Shown here: positions 55,207 through 64,000 of the stretch, in pieces
How positions within the stretch are numbered: the stretch's first letter is position 1
Layout of the letters: each line of letters opens with the position of its first letter
DNA from: Treponema phagedenis
GTDB taxonomy: Bacteria > Spirochaetota > Spirochaetia > Treponematales > Treponemataceae
Direction: 5' to 3'
NCBI RefSeq assembly: GCF_008153345.1
Contig: NZ_CP042818.1
Span: 806,001 to 870,000, forward strand
DNA length: 64,000 bases
The notes under the pieces: generated by a model
What the model was told of the DNA's origin: nothing
Database searches by the model: none
The model's input: only the letters and a program-made list of their open reading frames with translations
Position numbers and translations under genes: made by a program

Positions 55207-56691
55207 ATGTTAACAGAAATAGATAAACAAATATTAAAAGAAGAATATCCTCAGCTCAGTCTTACCGATGATTTTGATATTGAACGATATTTTGAGCTTA
55301 GGAAACAAGGTAAAGAGCAAGAAGCCTTAAAAATATACAATAGCCGTCTGGTCATTAAATATCCTGATGAAAGTACACGAGTAAAACTCATGTCGTATTA
55401 TCGGCAAAAAGATCCGCGTTTTGAAAAATTGCTTGGTAAAATTCTTGTGCAACTGGTAAAAAAAATTACAAAAGAGATAAAAAAGATAATTGATTTTTTT
55501 TCCGGTACTGTTACACCGTTGGATATTCAGCAAGTATATACGGTTATTCAGGTTTGCGAAAAAATTGTTTCCGCTATTGCGCCCGATCGGCTGGAATCTA
55601 TTAACTTTGTCAGAAAATATGCACGGTATGCATCTTTACTTCAGTATCGTGAAAAAGAGATGCAAAAAGCATCGGATATTATTCGAATGTATGTAACAGA
55701 CACTATTTCTTCTGTAAGAGAATTTAAGGAAGAAGAGGATAATCGAAGAAAACAGTCAAAGTTGCAGGCAGAGAGACAAAAGTACATGCCCAAGATGCTT
55801 GATTTTTCGAAAATTACCTTTACTAAAGCTCAAGAAGCATCAATCCTCATTCCGAAAACCATTGTTGCAGTTGAAGATAAGGTTTTAGCGTATACAATGA
55901 AATACTGGCATAAATTTAATGACGGCGCTTTTGAGAATATGATTTTATTATACAGCAGAAAGTACAAAACAGATCATTATAATATTTTCCAATCGGTAAA
56001 AATCGGAAGATTACGCGGGTGGCGAGATGAAGAAATTTTGCAATCTGTTTTGTCAAATGTTGTTTCCGGATACTATTACAGCATTAGCGGAGACCTTTAT
56101 TTACAACGGAATTGGCAACGCTTAAAATCGACACTTGTTCCCGAGAAACAAAAAAAACTTTCAGCGCCGGAACAGCGTCAAGCACTTCCCACTCCAAAAG
56201 AACCGAAAATATCGCAAGCAAAAAAAAAGCCGGTGGCGCGAAAAAATACAGCACCGAAGAGACAAAAAGCGCTCACAAAACAGAAAGAAAAAAAACAGGA
56301 AGGAAGATTGCCGACGCAAGAAGCTCAAAAATTACAAACGCCTGTATTCGTCGGATCACCGCTAGTGAAAGATAAAACCGGTTCAATTGCCGATTTGGTA
56401 AGACAAACAACAGGGAAAACATACGAAATTTATAAAGAGCTTTTCTTTAAAGATATCCGCGTTTCAATTAGAAAAATTTTGAATCGATCCGCAATACAAA
56501 AGATTTCATTATTCGGTACTGAGCAGAATATTGCGGAAAATCACATATATCACTTTCTGGAAGTTCAATACGATAATCCATATCAAAACTGGCAAGCGAG
56601 CACTGAATATAAAGAAGTTCTCGCACAAGGTTTTAAAGTGGATTCTCTTGAGCAAATTATTAAAGATTGGGCACGAAGAAAAAAATATTAG
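55207..56691 (+). CDS. Hypothetical protein with a Lys/Gln-rich linker (494 aa)
   Basis: Not recognised. N-terminal 310 residues are helical (for example IQQVYTVIQVCEKIVSAIAP, SDIIRMYVTDTISSVREFKEEEDN). A basic, low-complexity linker (about 318-390, rich in Lys, Ala, Pro and Gln) follows, then a 90-residue C-terminal domain (SIADLVRQTTGKTYEIYKEL ... WQASTEYKEVLAQGF). No signal or membrane segment. The basic linker could bind nucleic acid. Probably a treponeme-specific protein; it was the gene downstream of EEP before the insertions. Confidence 0.7.
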   Translation: MLTEIDKQILKEEYPQLSLTDDFDIERYFELRKQGKEQEALKIYNSRLVIKYPDESTRVKLMSYYRQKDPRFEKLLGKILVQLVKKITKEIKKIIDFFSGTVTPLDIQQVYTVIQVCEKIVSAIAPDRLESINFVRKYARYASLLQYREKEMQKASDIIRMYVTDTISSVREFKEEEDNRRKQSKLQAERQKYMPKMLDFSKITFTKAQEASILIPKTIVAVEDKVLAYTMKYWHKFNDGAFENMILLYSRKYKTDHYNIFQSVKIGRLRGWRDEEILQSVLSNVVSGYYYSISGDLYLQRNWQRLKSTLVPEKQKKLSAPEQRQALPTPKEPKISQAKKKPVARKNTAPKRQKALTKQKEKKQEGRLPTQEAQKLQTPVFVGSPLVKDKTGSIADLVRQTTGKTYEIYKELFFKDIRVSIRKILNRSAIQKISLFGTEQNIAENHIYHFLEVQYDNPYQNWQASTEYKEVLAQGFKVDSLEQIIKDWARRKKY

Positions 56692-56705
56692 CCGGTTATG
56701 ATTAG

Positions 56706-56928
56706 TGTAGCGTTTCGTAATTAACTTCCTGGTATAAAAATCGGAGTATCAACAATAAGAGACTGCGAATTTAAGCGTTCCTATGGTAAACTGCTCACCG
56801 TAGGCGAAGTAAAGGGAAAATGGCAAAACTTCGCCGTTGCTCCGTGTCGAATTCTTTTTTATACAATTTTTTACGATTTGTATAACATGCACTAAGAAAA
56901 ATAGTCGAGTTATCAGAAAAACGTTATA
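56706..56928 (+). mobile_element. MITE-like element, copy 4 (enlarged centre)
   Basis: Begins TGTAGCGTTTCGTAATTAA after TTAG, ends CGTTATA before CTAG. An extra 30-odd bases in the centre, just after CTCACCGT, form a hairpin (GGCGAAG/CTTCGCC). It is the first step towards the larger hairpin arrays. Tandem with copy 5. Confidence 0.7.
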
Positions 56929-56932
56929 CTAG

Positions 56933-57118
56933 TGTAGCGTTTTGTAATTAACTTCCGGTTATACAAATTGGAGCACTAACAATGAGGGAGTGCAGATTTA
57001 AGCATTCCTATGGTAAATTGCTCGCCGTTGCGCCGTGTCGAACTCTTTTTTATAAAATTTTTTATGTTTTGGGTAAGATGTATTAAAAAACGAATCGACT
57101 TATTAAAAAAACGTTATA
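56933..57118 (+). mobile_element. MITE-like element, copy 5, inserted at the metK stop codon
   Basis: 186 bp, TGTAGCGTTTTGTAATTAA at the left and CGTTATA at the right, with CTAG on both sides (56929-56932 and 57119-57122). The right CTAG contains the TAG stop of metK. Shares its left CTAG with copy 4. Confidence 0.78.
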
Positions 57119-58288
57119 CTAGCCGATGTTTTTTTTCAATTCTTCAGTTTTATCGGTTTTTTCCCACGTGAATTCCGGCTTGCCGAAATGCCCATATATT
57201 GATGTTTTTTGGTATACCGGCTTATATAAATCAAGTGCTTTGATAATTCCCGCAGGACTTAAATCAAAAGATTTTTCTATCGCTTTTTCTATCTTTTCTT
57301 CAGGGACTGTTTCTGTTCCAAAAGTATCAACTCTGACTGAAATAGGGAAGGGGACTCCGATTGCATAGGCAAATTGTACTTCGCATCGCTCAGCAAAACC
57401 TGCGGCTACAATATTTTTTGCAACATATCTTGCCATATAGGCTGCAGATCTGTCCACCTTTGACGGATCTTTACCGGAAAAAGCGCCTCCGCCGTGTCGC
57501 CCCATTCCTCCGTATGTATCTACAATAATTTTTCTTCCTGTTAAACCGGTATCTCCGGCAGGACCTCCGATTACAAAACGTCCGGTCGGATTGATGAAAA
57601 ACTCGGTATCGTTATCCAATAAACCGGACGGTTCCAAAACAGGTTTAATAATTTCTTCAATGAGTGTATTTTTTATCAGCGAATATGAAGGAGTTGGATT
57701 ATGCTGATGGGAAAGCACAACGGTCTTTATTCGTATAGGTTTAAAACCTTCGTATTCTACGGTTATTTGAGTTTTTGAATCGGGCCGCAGCCAATCAATT
57801 TGTTTTGATTTTCGCAATGCTGCCGCTTTTTTTAACACTGCATGAGCATACATTATCGGGGCAGGCATAAGTTCCGGGGTTTCCGAGCAGGCAAAGCCAA
57901 ACATCATTCCCTGATCGCCGGCTCCTTGTTGACCGGCAAATTCTTGTAAACCGGAGCCTTTTACTCCTTGCGCAATATCCGGAGATTGATTATGAATCAT
58001 ATTTATAACCGCCATGGAATCACAATCTAAACCAAACTCGGCATTCGTGTATCCAATATCTCGTGCAATATCTCGTGCTATTTGTTGTACATCGACAAAA
58101 GTGTTTGTGGTAATTTCTCCGCCTATTAATATCAATGCGTTAGAAGCAAATGTTTCGCAGGCAACATGACTTGAAGAATCATCACGCAAGCACGCATCAA
58201 GTACTGCATCCGATATTTGATCGCAGAGTTTATCCGGATGCCCTTCGCCAACAGATTCAGATGTAAAGATTTTTTTCGGTCGTTTCAT
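57119..58288 (-). CDS. metK: S-adenosylmethionine synthetase
   Basis: 389 aa; makes SAM from methionine and ATP in the cytosol. Signatures: [17 protein letters not shown], the [12 protein letters not shown] phosphate-binding motif and [19 protein letters not shown]. Full length. Ends at a TAG that belongs to the target duplication of an adjacent MITE. SAM from this enzyme also feeds the prophage methylases and PrmC. Confidence 0.97.
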   Translation of the reverse strand: MKRPKKIFTSESVGEGHPDKLCDQISDAVLDACLRDDSSSHVACETFASNALILIGGEITTNTFVDVQQIARDIARDIGYTNAEFGLDCDSMAVINMIHNQSPDIAQGVKGSGLQEFAGQQGAGDQGMMFGFACSETPELMPAPIMYAHAVLKKAAALRKSKQIDWLRPDSKTQITVEYEGFKPIRIKTVVLSHQHNPTPSYSLIKNTLIEEIIKPVLEPSGLLDNDTEFFINPTGRFVIGGPAGDTGLTGRKIIVDTYGGMGRHGGGAFSGKDPSKVDRSAAYMARYVAKNIVAAGFAERCEVQFAYAIGVPFPISVRVDTFGTETVPEEKIEKAIEKSFDLSPAGIIKALDLYKPVYQKTSIYGHFGKPEFTWEKTDKTEELKKNIG

Positions 58289-58385
58289 AATAAGCTCCTT
58301 GTACTAAACAGGTATTTATACTATAATAAAAACCGGCAGTAAACGCAATACTTCCTATAATTTTATTTATGCAATGGAGGAAATT

Positions 58386-58691
58386 ATGGCACTACACAAA
58401 AGCTATTCGGCAAAAGAGGATATTTGTAAGGTTAAATTTGAACTCCCGGCTGAAGTAACAGAAGGAGTAAGAAAAGTTGCCTTGGTAGGAGATTTTAACA
58501 ACTGGCAAACTTCTGCTGATTTATTAAAAAAGAATAAAAAAGGAATTTTTTCAATTACTCTTAAGTTAAAAAGAGGTGAATATCAATTCAGATACTTAAT
58601 TGATGATTGTCGATGGGAAAACGACTGGGCGGCAGATAACTATGTGCCGTCAAACTGCGGAGCGGCAGATAATTCCGTTGTGATTGTTTAA
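58386..58691 (+). CDS. CBM48-type (isoamylase N-terminal) carbohydrate-binding protein
   Basis: 101 aa starting at ATG 58386, 5 bases after GGAGG. The whole protein is one beta-sandwich: KVALVGDFNNWQTSADLLKK, GIFSITLKLKRGEYQFRYLID and the ADNYVPSNCGAADNSVV end. Such stand-alone CBM48 proteins bind glycogen or related polymers and may act as regulatory scaffolds. Followed closely by a small ORF. Confidence 0.85.
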   Translation: MALHKSYSAKEDICKVKFELPAEVTEGVRKVALVGDFNNWQTSADLLKKNKKGIFSITLKLKRGEYQFRYLIDDCRWENDWAADNYVPSNCGAADNSVVIV

Positions 58692-58692
58692 A

Positions 58693-58866
58693 ATGCAAAT
58701 GATGGAAAAAGTACAGATTGCAACATATCGGGATGAAAATGATGCTAATAAATTTTTAGCAACATTAGAGCCCGCAGACCTTCTTGATATTAAAGTAACC
58801 AATACACGCGGTATTCTTTGCTTTACTATTATCTACAAGGTCAATGTTCCATCGCTAGATGCTTAA
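58693..58866 (+). CDS. Small hypothetical protein (57 aa)
   Basis: Directly after the CBM48 gene; start at ATG 58693 or 58702. Contains EKVQIATYRDENDANKFLATL, resembling a small ferredoxin-like/DUF-type fold. No strong ribosome site, so translation may depend on coupling to the gene before it. Confidence 0.45.
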   Translation: MQMMEKVQIATYRDENDANKFLATLEPADLLDIKVTNTRGILCFTIIYKVNVPSLDA

Positions 58867-59367
58867 GAACTATTATTATATACCAAGCTACACAATGTAT
58901 CCGCAATTGAGGTTGCAAGTGTAAGAACTTCAAAACGCTTAAAAAGAGGGTTGCGCATTAAACAATCGCTTCTGTTTGGAGTCGCGATCGCCTGTGCCGT
59001 TCTGAATTTGACATTTGTAGCGGTTTACTGTCGGTGTGCAAAATTCGGAACACGGTATTGTTGCTACTCTTGCCCGCCATAACTCCATGTTAATTGGAGA
59101 ATGTTCCTGCGGAACCTTTTTGAATAAATAAAAAATTTAAAAGCATACTATTTGCAGGTGTACGACTGCATAATTAAAAATCACAACGAAAACTGCTTAC
59201 AGCGAAAAGCACTAATAGTTTGTATACGTTAGATTCCTTCGCGCTGCTTTCCGGAACTTGCTGCTATGCAGAAGTTTACAGAAAATAACATCGAGATTTT
59301 CAAAAGCTGACTGAGTTTTTGTAGATGTTTTACAATAACCTTACTCAAAAAATTAAAGAATTTGAAC
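58867..59367. other. Intergenic stretch with degraded repeat remnants
   Basis: About 500 bases without a gene. Words of the hairpin-array family can be seen near 58950-59040 (for example CTTCTGTTTGGA, GCCGTTCTGA, TTTGACA) but the palindromes are decayed. Nothing else identified. Confidence 0.5.
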
Positions 59368-59730
59368 CTATTCTTCAATAAAATCAAGCTCGATATCGTT
59401 GGGATCTACAGCGGTAAGAATTTTCTTTCCTCCGCGTATAGTGCGCGGGGGCGAAATAATTCGCACATTGTTTGACACAAGATATTTCTCTGTTTCTGCA
59501 ATTTGGTCTACAATGAAAGTAAGAGAAATCCTTCCACCCTTAACCAAATTTGCAGCTTCATTATGAAGAAGTTCTATTTGCGTTCCGCTTTCAGGTTCTG
59601 TTAAAAAAGCGATACGTTTTCCGGGCTGCGGAGAAATCATTGAAACAAATGTAAAGTGCAATATTTTTTCATAAAATCCAAGCGACTTGTCCATATCCTT
59701 TGTTCGAATAACAACGCTTTTCATCTTCAT
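59368..59730 (-). CDS. Glyoxalase/VOC superfamily protein
   Basis: 120 aa from ATG 59730 (GCGAGG upstream). Two beta-alpha-beta-beta-beta units typical of the vicinal oxygen chelate fold: SVVIRTKDMDKSLGFYEKIL and SLTFIVDQIAETEKYLV, ending DPNDIELDFIEE with the metal-type Glu. Could be a glyoxalase, dioxygenase or resistance protein; the substrate cannot be told. Confidence 0.8.
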   Translation of the reverse strand: MKMKSVVIRTKDMDKSLGFYEKILHFTFVSMISPQPGKRIAFLTEPESGTQIELLHNEAANLVKGGRISLTFIVDQIAETEKYLVSNNVRIISPPRTIRGGKKILTAVDPNDIELDFIEE

Positions 59731-59910
59731 AAACAACCTCGCAAATTGAATATAGAGAGGAAAAATTCCCTCCGTTATGCGCACGTTTCTTTAAAACCGA
59801 TGCACCATATTTATTATACCTCATATTTATGTTTTTACCAGATGTTTTGTATTTATTTTTATCATACCAGTAAAAAATTTGCGATACCTTTTTTTTGTGA
59901 TAATTTTAGA

Positions 59911-60650
59911 CAGCGTTTTTAATAGTGCCAACATTGTGCACTGCATGCTGTTTTTTATTTTTCAAAAATTCACTTCCTATTCGATTGCCCGATAATCACA
60001 TAAAAAAATTTTATAAAAAGAGCTCGACACAACGGTTTGGTTTTGACGTCCATGTCAAAACCAAACCTATGAGTTTGAAAACTCCTATTATACAAATGCG
60101 GTAGTTTTCAAACTCAATTCTGTTTGGAACTACGGGCGTCCATGCCCGTTCTGATTTTTGACGTCCATGTCAAAATGAAACCTGCGAGTTTTAAAGCTTT
60201 GCAAACAGTCTTGCTTTAAAACGTCGCTGCTGCTTGGAACCACCGCCGTCCGTGGCGGTTCTGAGTTTTTGCCGTCCGTGGCAAAATGAAACCTTGCGAG
60301 TTTTAAAGCTTTGTAAACGGCCTTGCTTTAAAACGTCGCTTCTGTTTGGAACCACGGGCGTCCATGCCCGTTCTGATTTTGATGTCTATGTCAAAACCAA
60401 ACCGTCTGCGTGGAACCACCGCCACGTCCTGATTTTTAGTCTTCTTGATTAAATCAGTGCTGCAAGTTTAAAAACTCCTATTTATGTCGGTGCGGTAGTT
60501 TTTAAACATCGTTTTGCATTATTCTGAGTTTGACAACGGTGGGTAAGTTTACCATAGGAATATTGAATCCACAAACCGCTGTTGCCGACGCTCCAATTAT
60601 GATAAGAGCAATTTAATTGCAGACGGTATACTATTCATTATCACACTCAA
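59911..60650 (-). repeat. Hairpin-array element B3 (about 0.7 kb)
   Basis: Inverted MITE-like ends (ACAGCGTTTTTAATAG at the left; TTAATTGCAGACGGTATACTAT at the right) with a hairpin array in between. Hairpin 60034-60067 has 14-bp arms GGTTTGGTTTTGAC around GTCCAT, the covariant of the B1 hairpin. Also present: ACGGGC-GTCCAT-GCCCGT, ACCGCC-GTCCGT-GGCGGT, TTTGCC-GTCCGT-GGCAAA and a GAGTTTGAAAACT long stem. Confidence 0.75.
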
Positions 60651-61263
60651 GATATTTTATTTTTGAATTTGCTAGGAAGCAAAATTCTATGAAGAAAAAA
60701 ATGGAAGCACTGGTTTTGCATATATAAAATGAAATCTTTTTTATATATAGAAATCAATTGTTCTAAAGATAATGAATATATTCAAAAATAAATATTTGTA
60801 AAAAGAAGTCCTTCTTTGAAATTTACACTTGTCCTATTTTCGAAACTATGATTTAATAGTGAAACTTTAATTGAATGCAGGAATAATTTTAATATACAAT
60901 CAATTTGTGGTTACTAATGTGTAAGTCTAAAAACATGCTGTGTATTATTCAAGGCAAGTTTTTAATTTATACATTGATGCCAAAATATTGCAATATTACA
61001 TAGGTTTCTTACATTAGGTTTTGTGATCTCGAAAAGAAAACGCTGTCTCTAGTAAAAAATGAAGCGGCTAAAACTGGAACGAAAAATTTATAGCCTTGGG
61101 CTTGCCGTCAAATATAGCGATGACGGGATTGTAAAAGAGAAGTGAAATAAGGTTGAGATAACAAAGCATTAAGATTTTAATACAATTTTTGGTTGGATGG
61201 TTTTCCAATTAAATAATTGATATCTTTGACGAAGAATTGCAGTACGCAATTCAAGGAGGTTTT
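60651..61263. other. AT-rich intergenic region before the HAD lipoprotein
   Basis: About 600 bases with no convincing gene, repeat or hairpin. It must contain the promoter of the downstream lipoprotein gene but I cannot place it. Confidence 0.4.
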
Positions 61264-62550
61264 ATGAAAAACAAATTTTTAGGAAAGCGGCAGCTCGTTA
61301 CCGGTGTATCACTGGTATGTATGTTGTTGTTTTTATCTTGTGCAAGCAAGCCTGCTGAAACAAATTCTGCAGAAGCTTTACTTAAGCAAGGAAACTGGGA
61401 ACCCGCTAATAGGGCGCGATTAGTGGAGCTTATTCAAAAAAATGCAAACAGTGGCGCCTATGCTGTTTTTGATTGGGACTTTACCTGTATCTTTCAGGAT
61501 ACACAGGAATCTCTTTTTCGCTATCAAATTGATAATCTTCTCTTTAAGTTAACTCCGGAAGAATTTCATACTGCAATCAGAGTTGATGTGCCTAAGAAAA
61601 ATTTTTCTTCTGACTATGTTAATGTGAAGGGCGAGGAAATCAATATTGAATCAATCGGAGCAGATCTTGATTCCGCTTATACCTATATCTACAACAACTA
61701 TGAAGGGCTTAACGGAAAAAAATCTTTGCAAGAAATAAAAGCGACAGAAGAGTACAAAGACTTTAGAGGAAAGCTGGCCTTTTTATACGAGGCAATCGGA
61801 GGAAGTTTTTCTGCTGAAATCGCATACCCCTGGGTGCTCTATTTATTTACAGGGATGACTACACAAGACGTAGATGAAGTTACACAAAAAGCAAATGACT
61901 ATGCGCTTACTCAACCGATTGCCCGATATTCAATTGAATCAAGTGATGTGCTTACCGGCAAGGCAGGGAAGGTTTCGTTAAGCGGATATAAACAAGGTTT
62001 GCGAGTGCAACCTGAAACACAAAACTTAATGAAGGCTTTAATGCAAAATGGAATTGAAGTATATATCTGCTCCGCATCACTTGAAGATGTGGTACGGGTT
62101 TTTGCATCTAATCCAAAATACGGTTACAATGTAAAACCTGAAAACGTTATTGGAATGCGATTAGAAAAAGACGCTGCAGGGAAATATCTTCCGGTGTATA
62201 AAAAAGATTATCCCCAAACACAAAGTGCGGGAAAAACAAAGGCAATTAAATCGGAGATTGCTCCAAAGCATAATAATCAAGGTCCCGTTTTTGTTGCGGG
62301 AGACAGTAACGGTGATTATGATATGGCCGTCGACTTTCCCGAATCAACAGAGTTAGTTCTTGTTATGAATAGAGTTCGAAAATCTTCAGATCGTATTTCA
62401 AAACTTTCTAAACTTGCGGTTGAAGAAACAGGTAAAGCTGACGCAAAAGTAATTTTGCAAGGACGAGATGAAAACAAAGGAGTTTTTATTCCTTATCAAG
62501 GTTCTTATCCGTTCGGAAAAAAAACAATTGAGGTGTTGAGCTCGAAATAA
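61264..62550 (+). CDS. HAD-superfamily phosphatase-like lipoprotein
   Basis: 428 aa from ATG 61264 (AAGGAGG). Lipoprotein signal ending FLSC (Cys26). Motif I is FDWDFTCIF (DxD with Trp in place of the usual acidic spacing), motif IV GDSNGDYDM, with a helical cap of about 200 residues between. Expected to be a membrane-anchored phosphatase in the periplasm, perhaps acting on phosphocholine, phosphoserine or nucleotides. Related to the truncated gene at 1-243. Confidence 0.82.
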   Translation: MKNKFLGKRQLVTGVSLVCMLLFLSCASKPAETNSAEALLKQGNWEPANRARLVELIQKNANSGAYAVFDWDFTCIFQDTQESLFRYQIDNLLFKLTPEEFHTAIRVDVPKKNFSSDYVNVKGEEINIESIGADLDSAYTYIYNNYEGLNGKKSLQEIKATEEYKDFRGKLAFLYEAIGGSFSAEIAYPWVLYLFTGMTTQDVDEVTQKANDYALTQPIARYSIESSDVLTGKAGKVSLSGYKQGLRVQPETQNLMKALMQNGIEVYICSASLEDVVRVFASNPKYGYNVKPENVIGMRLEKDAAGKYLPVYKKDYPQTQSAGKTKAIKSEIAPKHNNQGPVFVAGDSNGDYDMAVDFPESTELVLVMNRVRKSSDRISKLSKLAVEETGKADAKVILQGRDENKGVFIPYQGSYPFGKKTIEVLSSK

Positions 62551-62567
62551 GTTTAATTTAGAAAAAC

Positions 62568-62602
62568 AATCTTTTATGCAAGAACCCCTTGCATAAAAGA
62601 TT
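62568..62602 (+). terminator. Hairpin after the HAD lipoprotein gene
   Basis: Perfect 15-bp stem AATCTTTTATGCAAG with a five-base loop. No T-run follows, so it may stabilise the message rather than end it. Confidence 0.55.
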
Positions 62603-62671
62603 GAAAAGCTGTTGTCGGTTTTAGAGTGTACATCTAAATAATTTCTACTATCATGTTATGAGGAATATGAA

Positions 62672-64000
62672 TTGAGTTTAAAAACAAAACTTATTTTGAT
62701 AAGCGTTTGTACTAATTTATTTGTATTAGGTGTATTAAGTATTTTTTTGTATAATCGCATGTTTATAATGGTTGAAAGACAACTTGACTCGAATAGAGTC
62801 GAGGATATGAATATACTGGATACTGTTGTATGTAAATACTTTCAAAACATCAGTGATACAACAAAATTATTATCGAGGCATCCTCTCTTTAAAAATATCG
62901 GCAGCAATCTTTCAAGTTATGTAAATGCGAATGATCCGAGCGGGACCACACCGATGATCGCAAGGAATCCTTATGAAGAAGAAGTTCTTCAAGTTTGTAA
63001 AAATTTTATGGATTGCTTTGGAGATTCTTTTACCGTCTCGCTTGGTGCTGAAGAAAATGGCGGTTTCATTATGTATCCTACTGCGCCTCGCAGTAACGGT
63101 TATGATGTGCGCAAAAGAGGATGGTACAAGGCGGCGGTTGCCAAAAAACACCAAATAGTATTTTCGGAACCCTATCAGACAACTGCCGGGGAATTTGTTA
63201 TCACTTGCGGAAGAACCGTTACGGATGCAAATGACAAGTTACAGGGAGTCGCAACTATTGATGCAGGGCTTGAATACCTTTCGGACTTTATCAGAACAAG
63301 CGCGGATCAAAAAAATGAGATCACAATGATTTTCAATAAAAGCGGACTTATCCTTGCTCATTCAAAAGATACTTCCTTAATATTTAAAAATATTGATGAT
63401 CTTGGTATCGAGGGAATTAATTCTTTTAGAGAGAAGGAGCTTTTATTTTCTACACAGATAAATGGCACTGCATATAAAGTAATTACAAAAAAGTCTGCTT
63501 ACAAAGATATTTCTTTATACTATGCTCTGTTAATCCCTCATACAGAGTATAAAAGATATTCTGAACAAATTTTGCTAATAACTGCTGTAGGACTTATAAT
63601 TTCAAGTGCTTTAATTATTGTTTCCTCTTTTATTTTTGCGGGCACATTGATTAAGCCGATTAATAAGGTAACACTTGCATTGAAAAATATTTCAGAAGGA
63701 GCCGGAGATTTAACTGTTCGTCTTAAAAGTAAAAGAAGAGACGAGGTGGGAATGCTTTGTGAGTACTTTAATCAAACAATGCAGAAAATACAGGAATCTA
63801 TCATTTCAATCAGTAGACAAACAGCGGTTATGAATGAAACTTCCATTACGCTTTCAACTAACATGAATGAAAGTGCTTCATCCGTTCAACAAATAAATAC
63901 AAATATTTCCGGTATAAAAGAAAAGGTTCAAACAATTTTGCAGGACTCTGATAGGACAGGAGCTAATGTACAAGCAGTGGTTGCCGGTATGCAAAATTTA
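62672..64000 (+). CDS. Methyl-accepting chemotaxis protein (5' part, runs off the window end)
   Basis: 443 codons are present, open to the last base. Start at TTG 62672 after GAGGAA; an ATG at 62667 stops at once. One membrane helix near residues 5-28, a periplasmic double-Cache sensor domain (RKRGWYKAAVAKK, SEPYQTTAGEFVIT, GVATIDAGLEYL), a second helix near 305-330, a HAMP domain (INKVTLALKNISEGAGDL) and the beginning of the signalling coiled coil. dCache receptors bind amino acids and small organic molecules. Confidence 0.92.
   Translation, partial: MSLKTKLILISVCTNLFVLGVLSIFLYNRMFIMVERQLDSNRVEDMNILDTVVCKYFQNISDTTKLLSRHPLFKNIGSNLSSYVNANDPSGTTPMIARNPYEEEVLQVCKNFMDCFGDSFTVSLGAEENGGFIMYPTAPRSNGYDVRKRGWYKAAVAKKHQIVFSEPYQTTAGEFVITCGRTVTDANDKLQGVATIDAGLEYLSDFIRTSADQKNEITMIFNKSGLILAHSKDTSLIFKNIDDLGIEGINSFREKELLFSTQINGTAYKVITKKSAYKDISLYYALLIPHTEYKRYSEQILLITAVGLIISSALIIVSSFIFAGTLIKPINKVTLALKNISEGAGDLTVRLKSKRRDEVGMLCEYFNQTMQKIQESIISISRQTAVMNETSITLSTNMNESASSVQQINTNISGIKEKVQTILQDSDRTGANVQAVVAGMQNL

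Noticed and set aside
56112-56375. Alternative frames in the linker of the 494-aa protein
   Set aside because: Produced by A-rich low-complexity coding; no independent ribosome site.

Overview
The window is about 38% GC and reads as a host-associated Treponema chromosome. The tro metal-transport operon ordered troA-troB-troC-troD-troR with a DtxR-type regulator, and the mglBAC sugar transporter with a lipoprotein binding protein, are both treponemal hallmarks. The species cannot be fixed from sequence reading alone; T. phagedenis or a relative would fit.

Host left part (1-20,278): the 3' end of a HAD-type phosphatase gene, a small membrane protein, groL, a minus-strand prmC-rel pair, a long-chain acyl-CoA synthetase, the minus-strand tro operon, the plus-strand mglBAC operon and an endonuclease/exonuclease/phosphatase (EEP) gene.

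Prophage (20,376-54,910, 34,535 bp): a Mu-like transposable phage with siphovirus-type tail genes. Both ends can be placed to the base. They are TG...CA termini with two transposase-site-like repeats each, flanked by a 5-bp CCGTT duplication. A central control region (36.2-40.8 kb) holds a LexA-like repressor, an ImmA-like peptidase, operator clusters, two copies of a tRNA acceptor/T-arm look-alike and a pair of paralogous early genes. Rightward from it run the Ner-like regulator, MuA- and MuB-like proteins, Gam, GemA, lysis genes, terminase, portal, MuF-type head protein with a toxin-like tail domain, and a DNA methylase. Leftward run protease, decoration protein, capsid, tail genes, tape measure and fibres, then a lone plus-strand lipoprotein gene and a Dam methylase at the left end. 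The head genes are thus split between two divergent operons, unlike Mu.

Host right part (54,916-64,000): a hypothetical gene, metK, a CBM48 protein, a glyoxalase-fold protein, a second HAD-family lipoprotein (related to the one cut at position 1) and the start of a chemotaxis receptor.

Between genes lies a family of about 187-bp inverted-repeat elements (MITE-like) with TRTARCG ends and 4-bp NTAN target duplications. Several sit exactly on TAG stop codons (troA, metK) or within two codons of a stop (EEP gene). Larger relatives carry arrays of perfect hairpins with a constant six-base loop (GTCCRT) and covarying stems. The prophage itself sits inside one of these elements, which sits in the last codons of the EEP gene: a nested, fully reconstructable insertion history.
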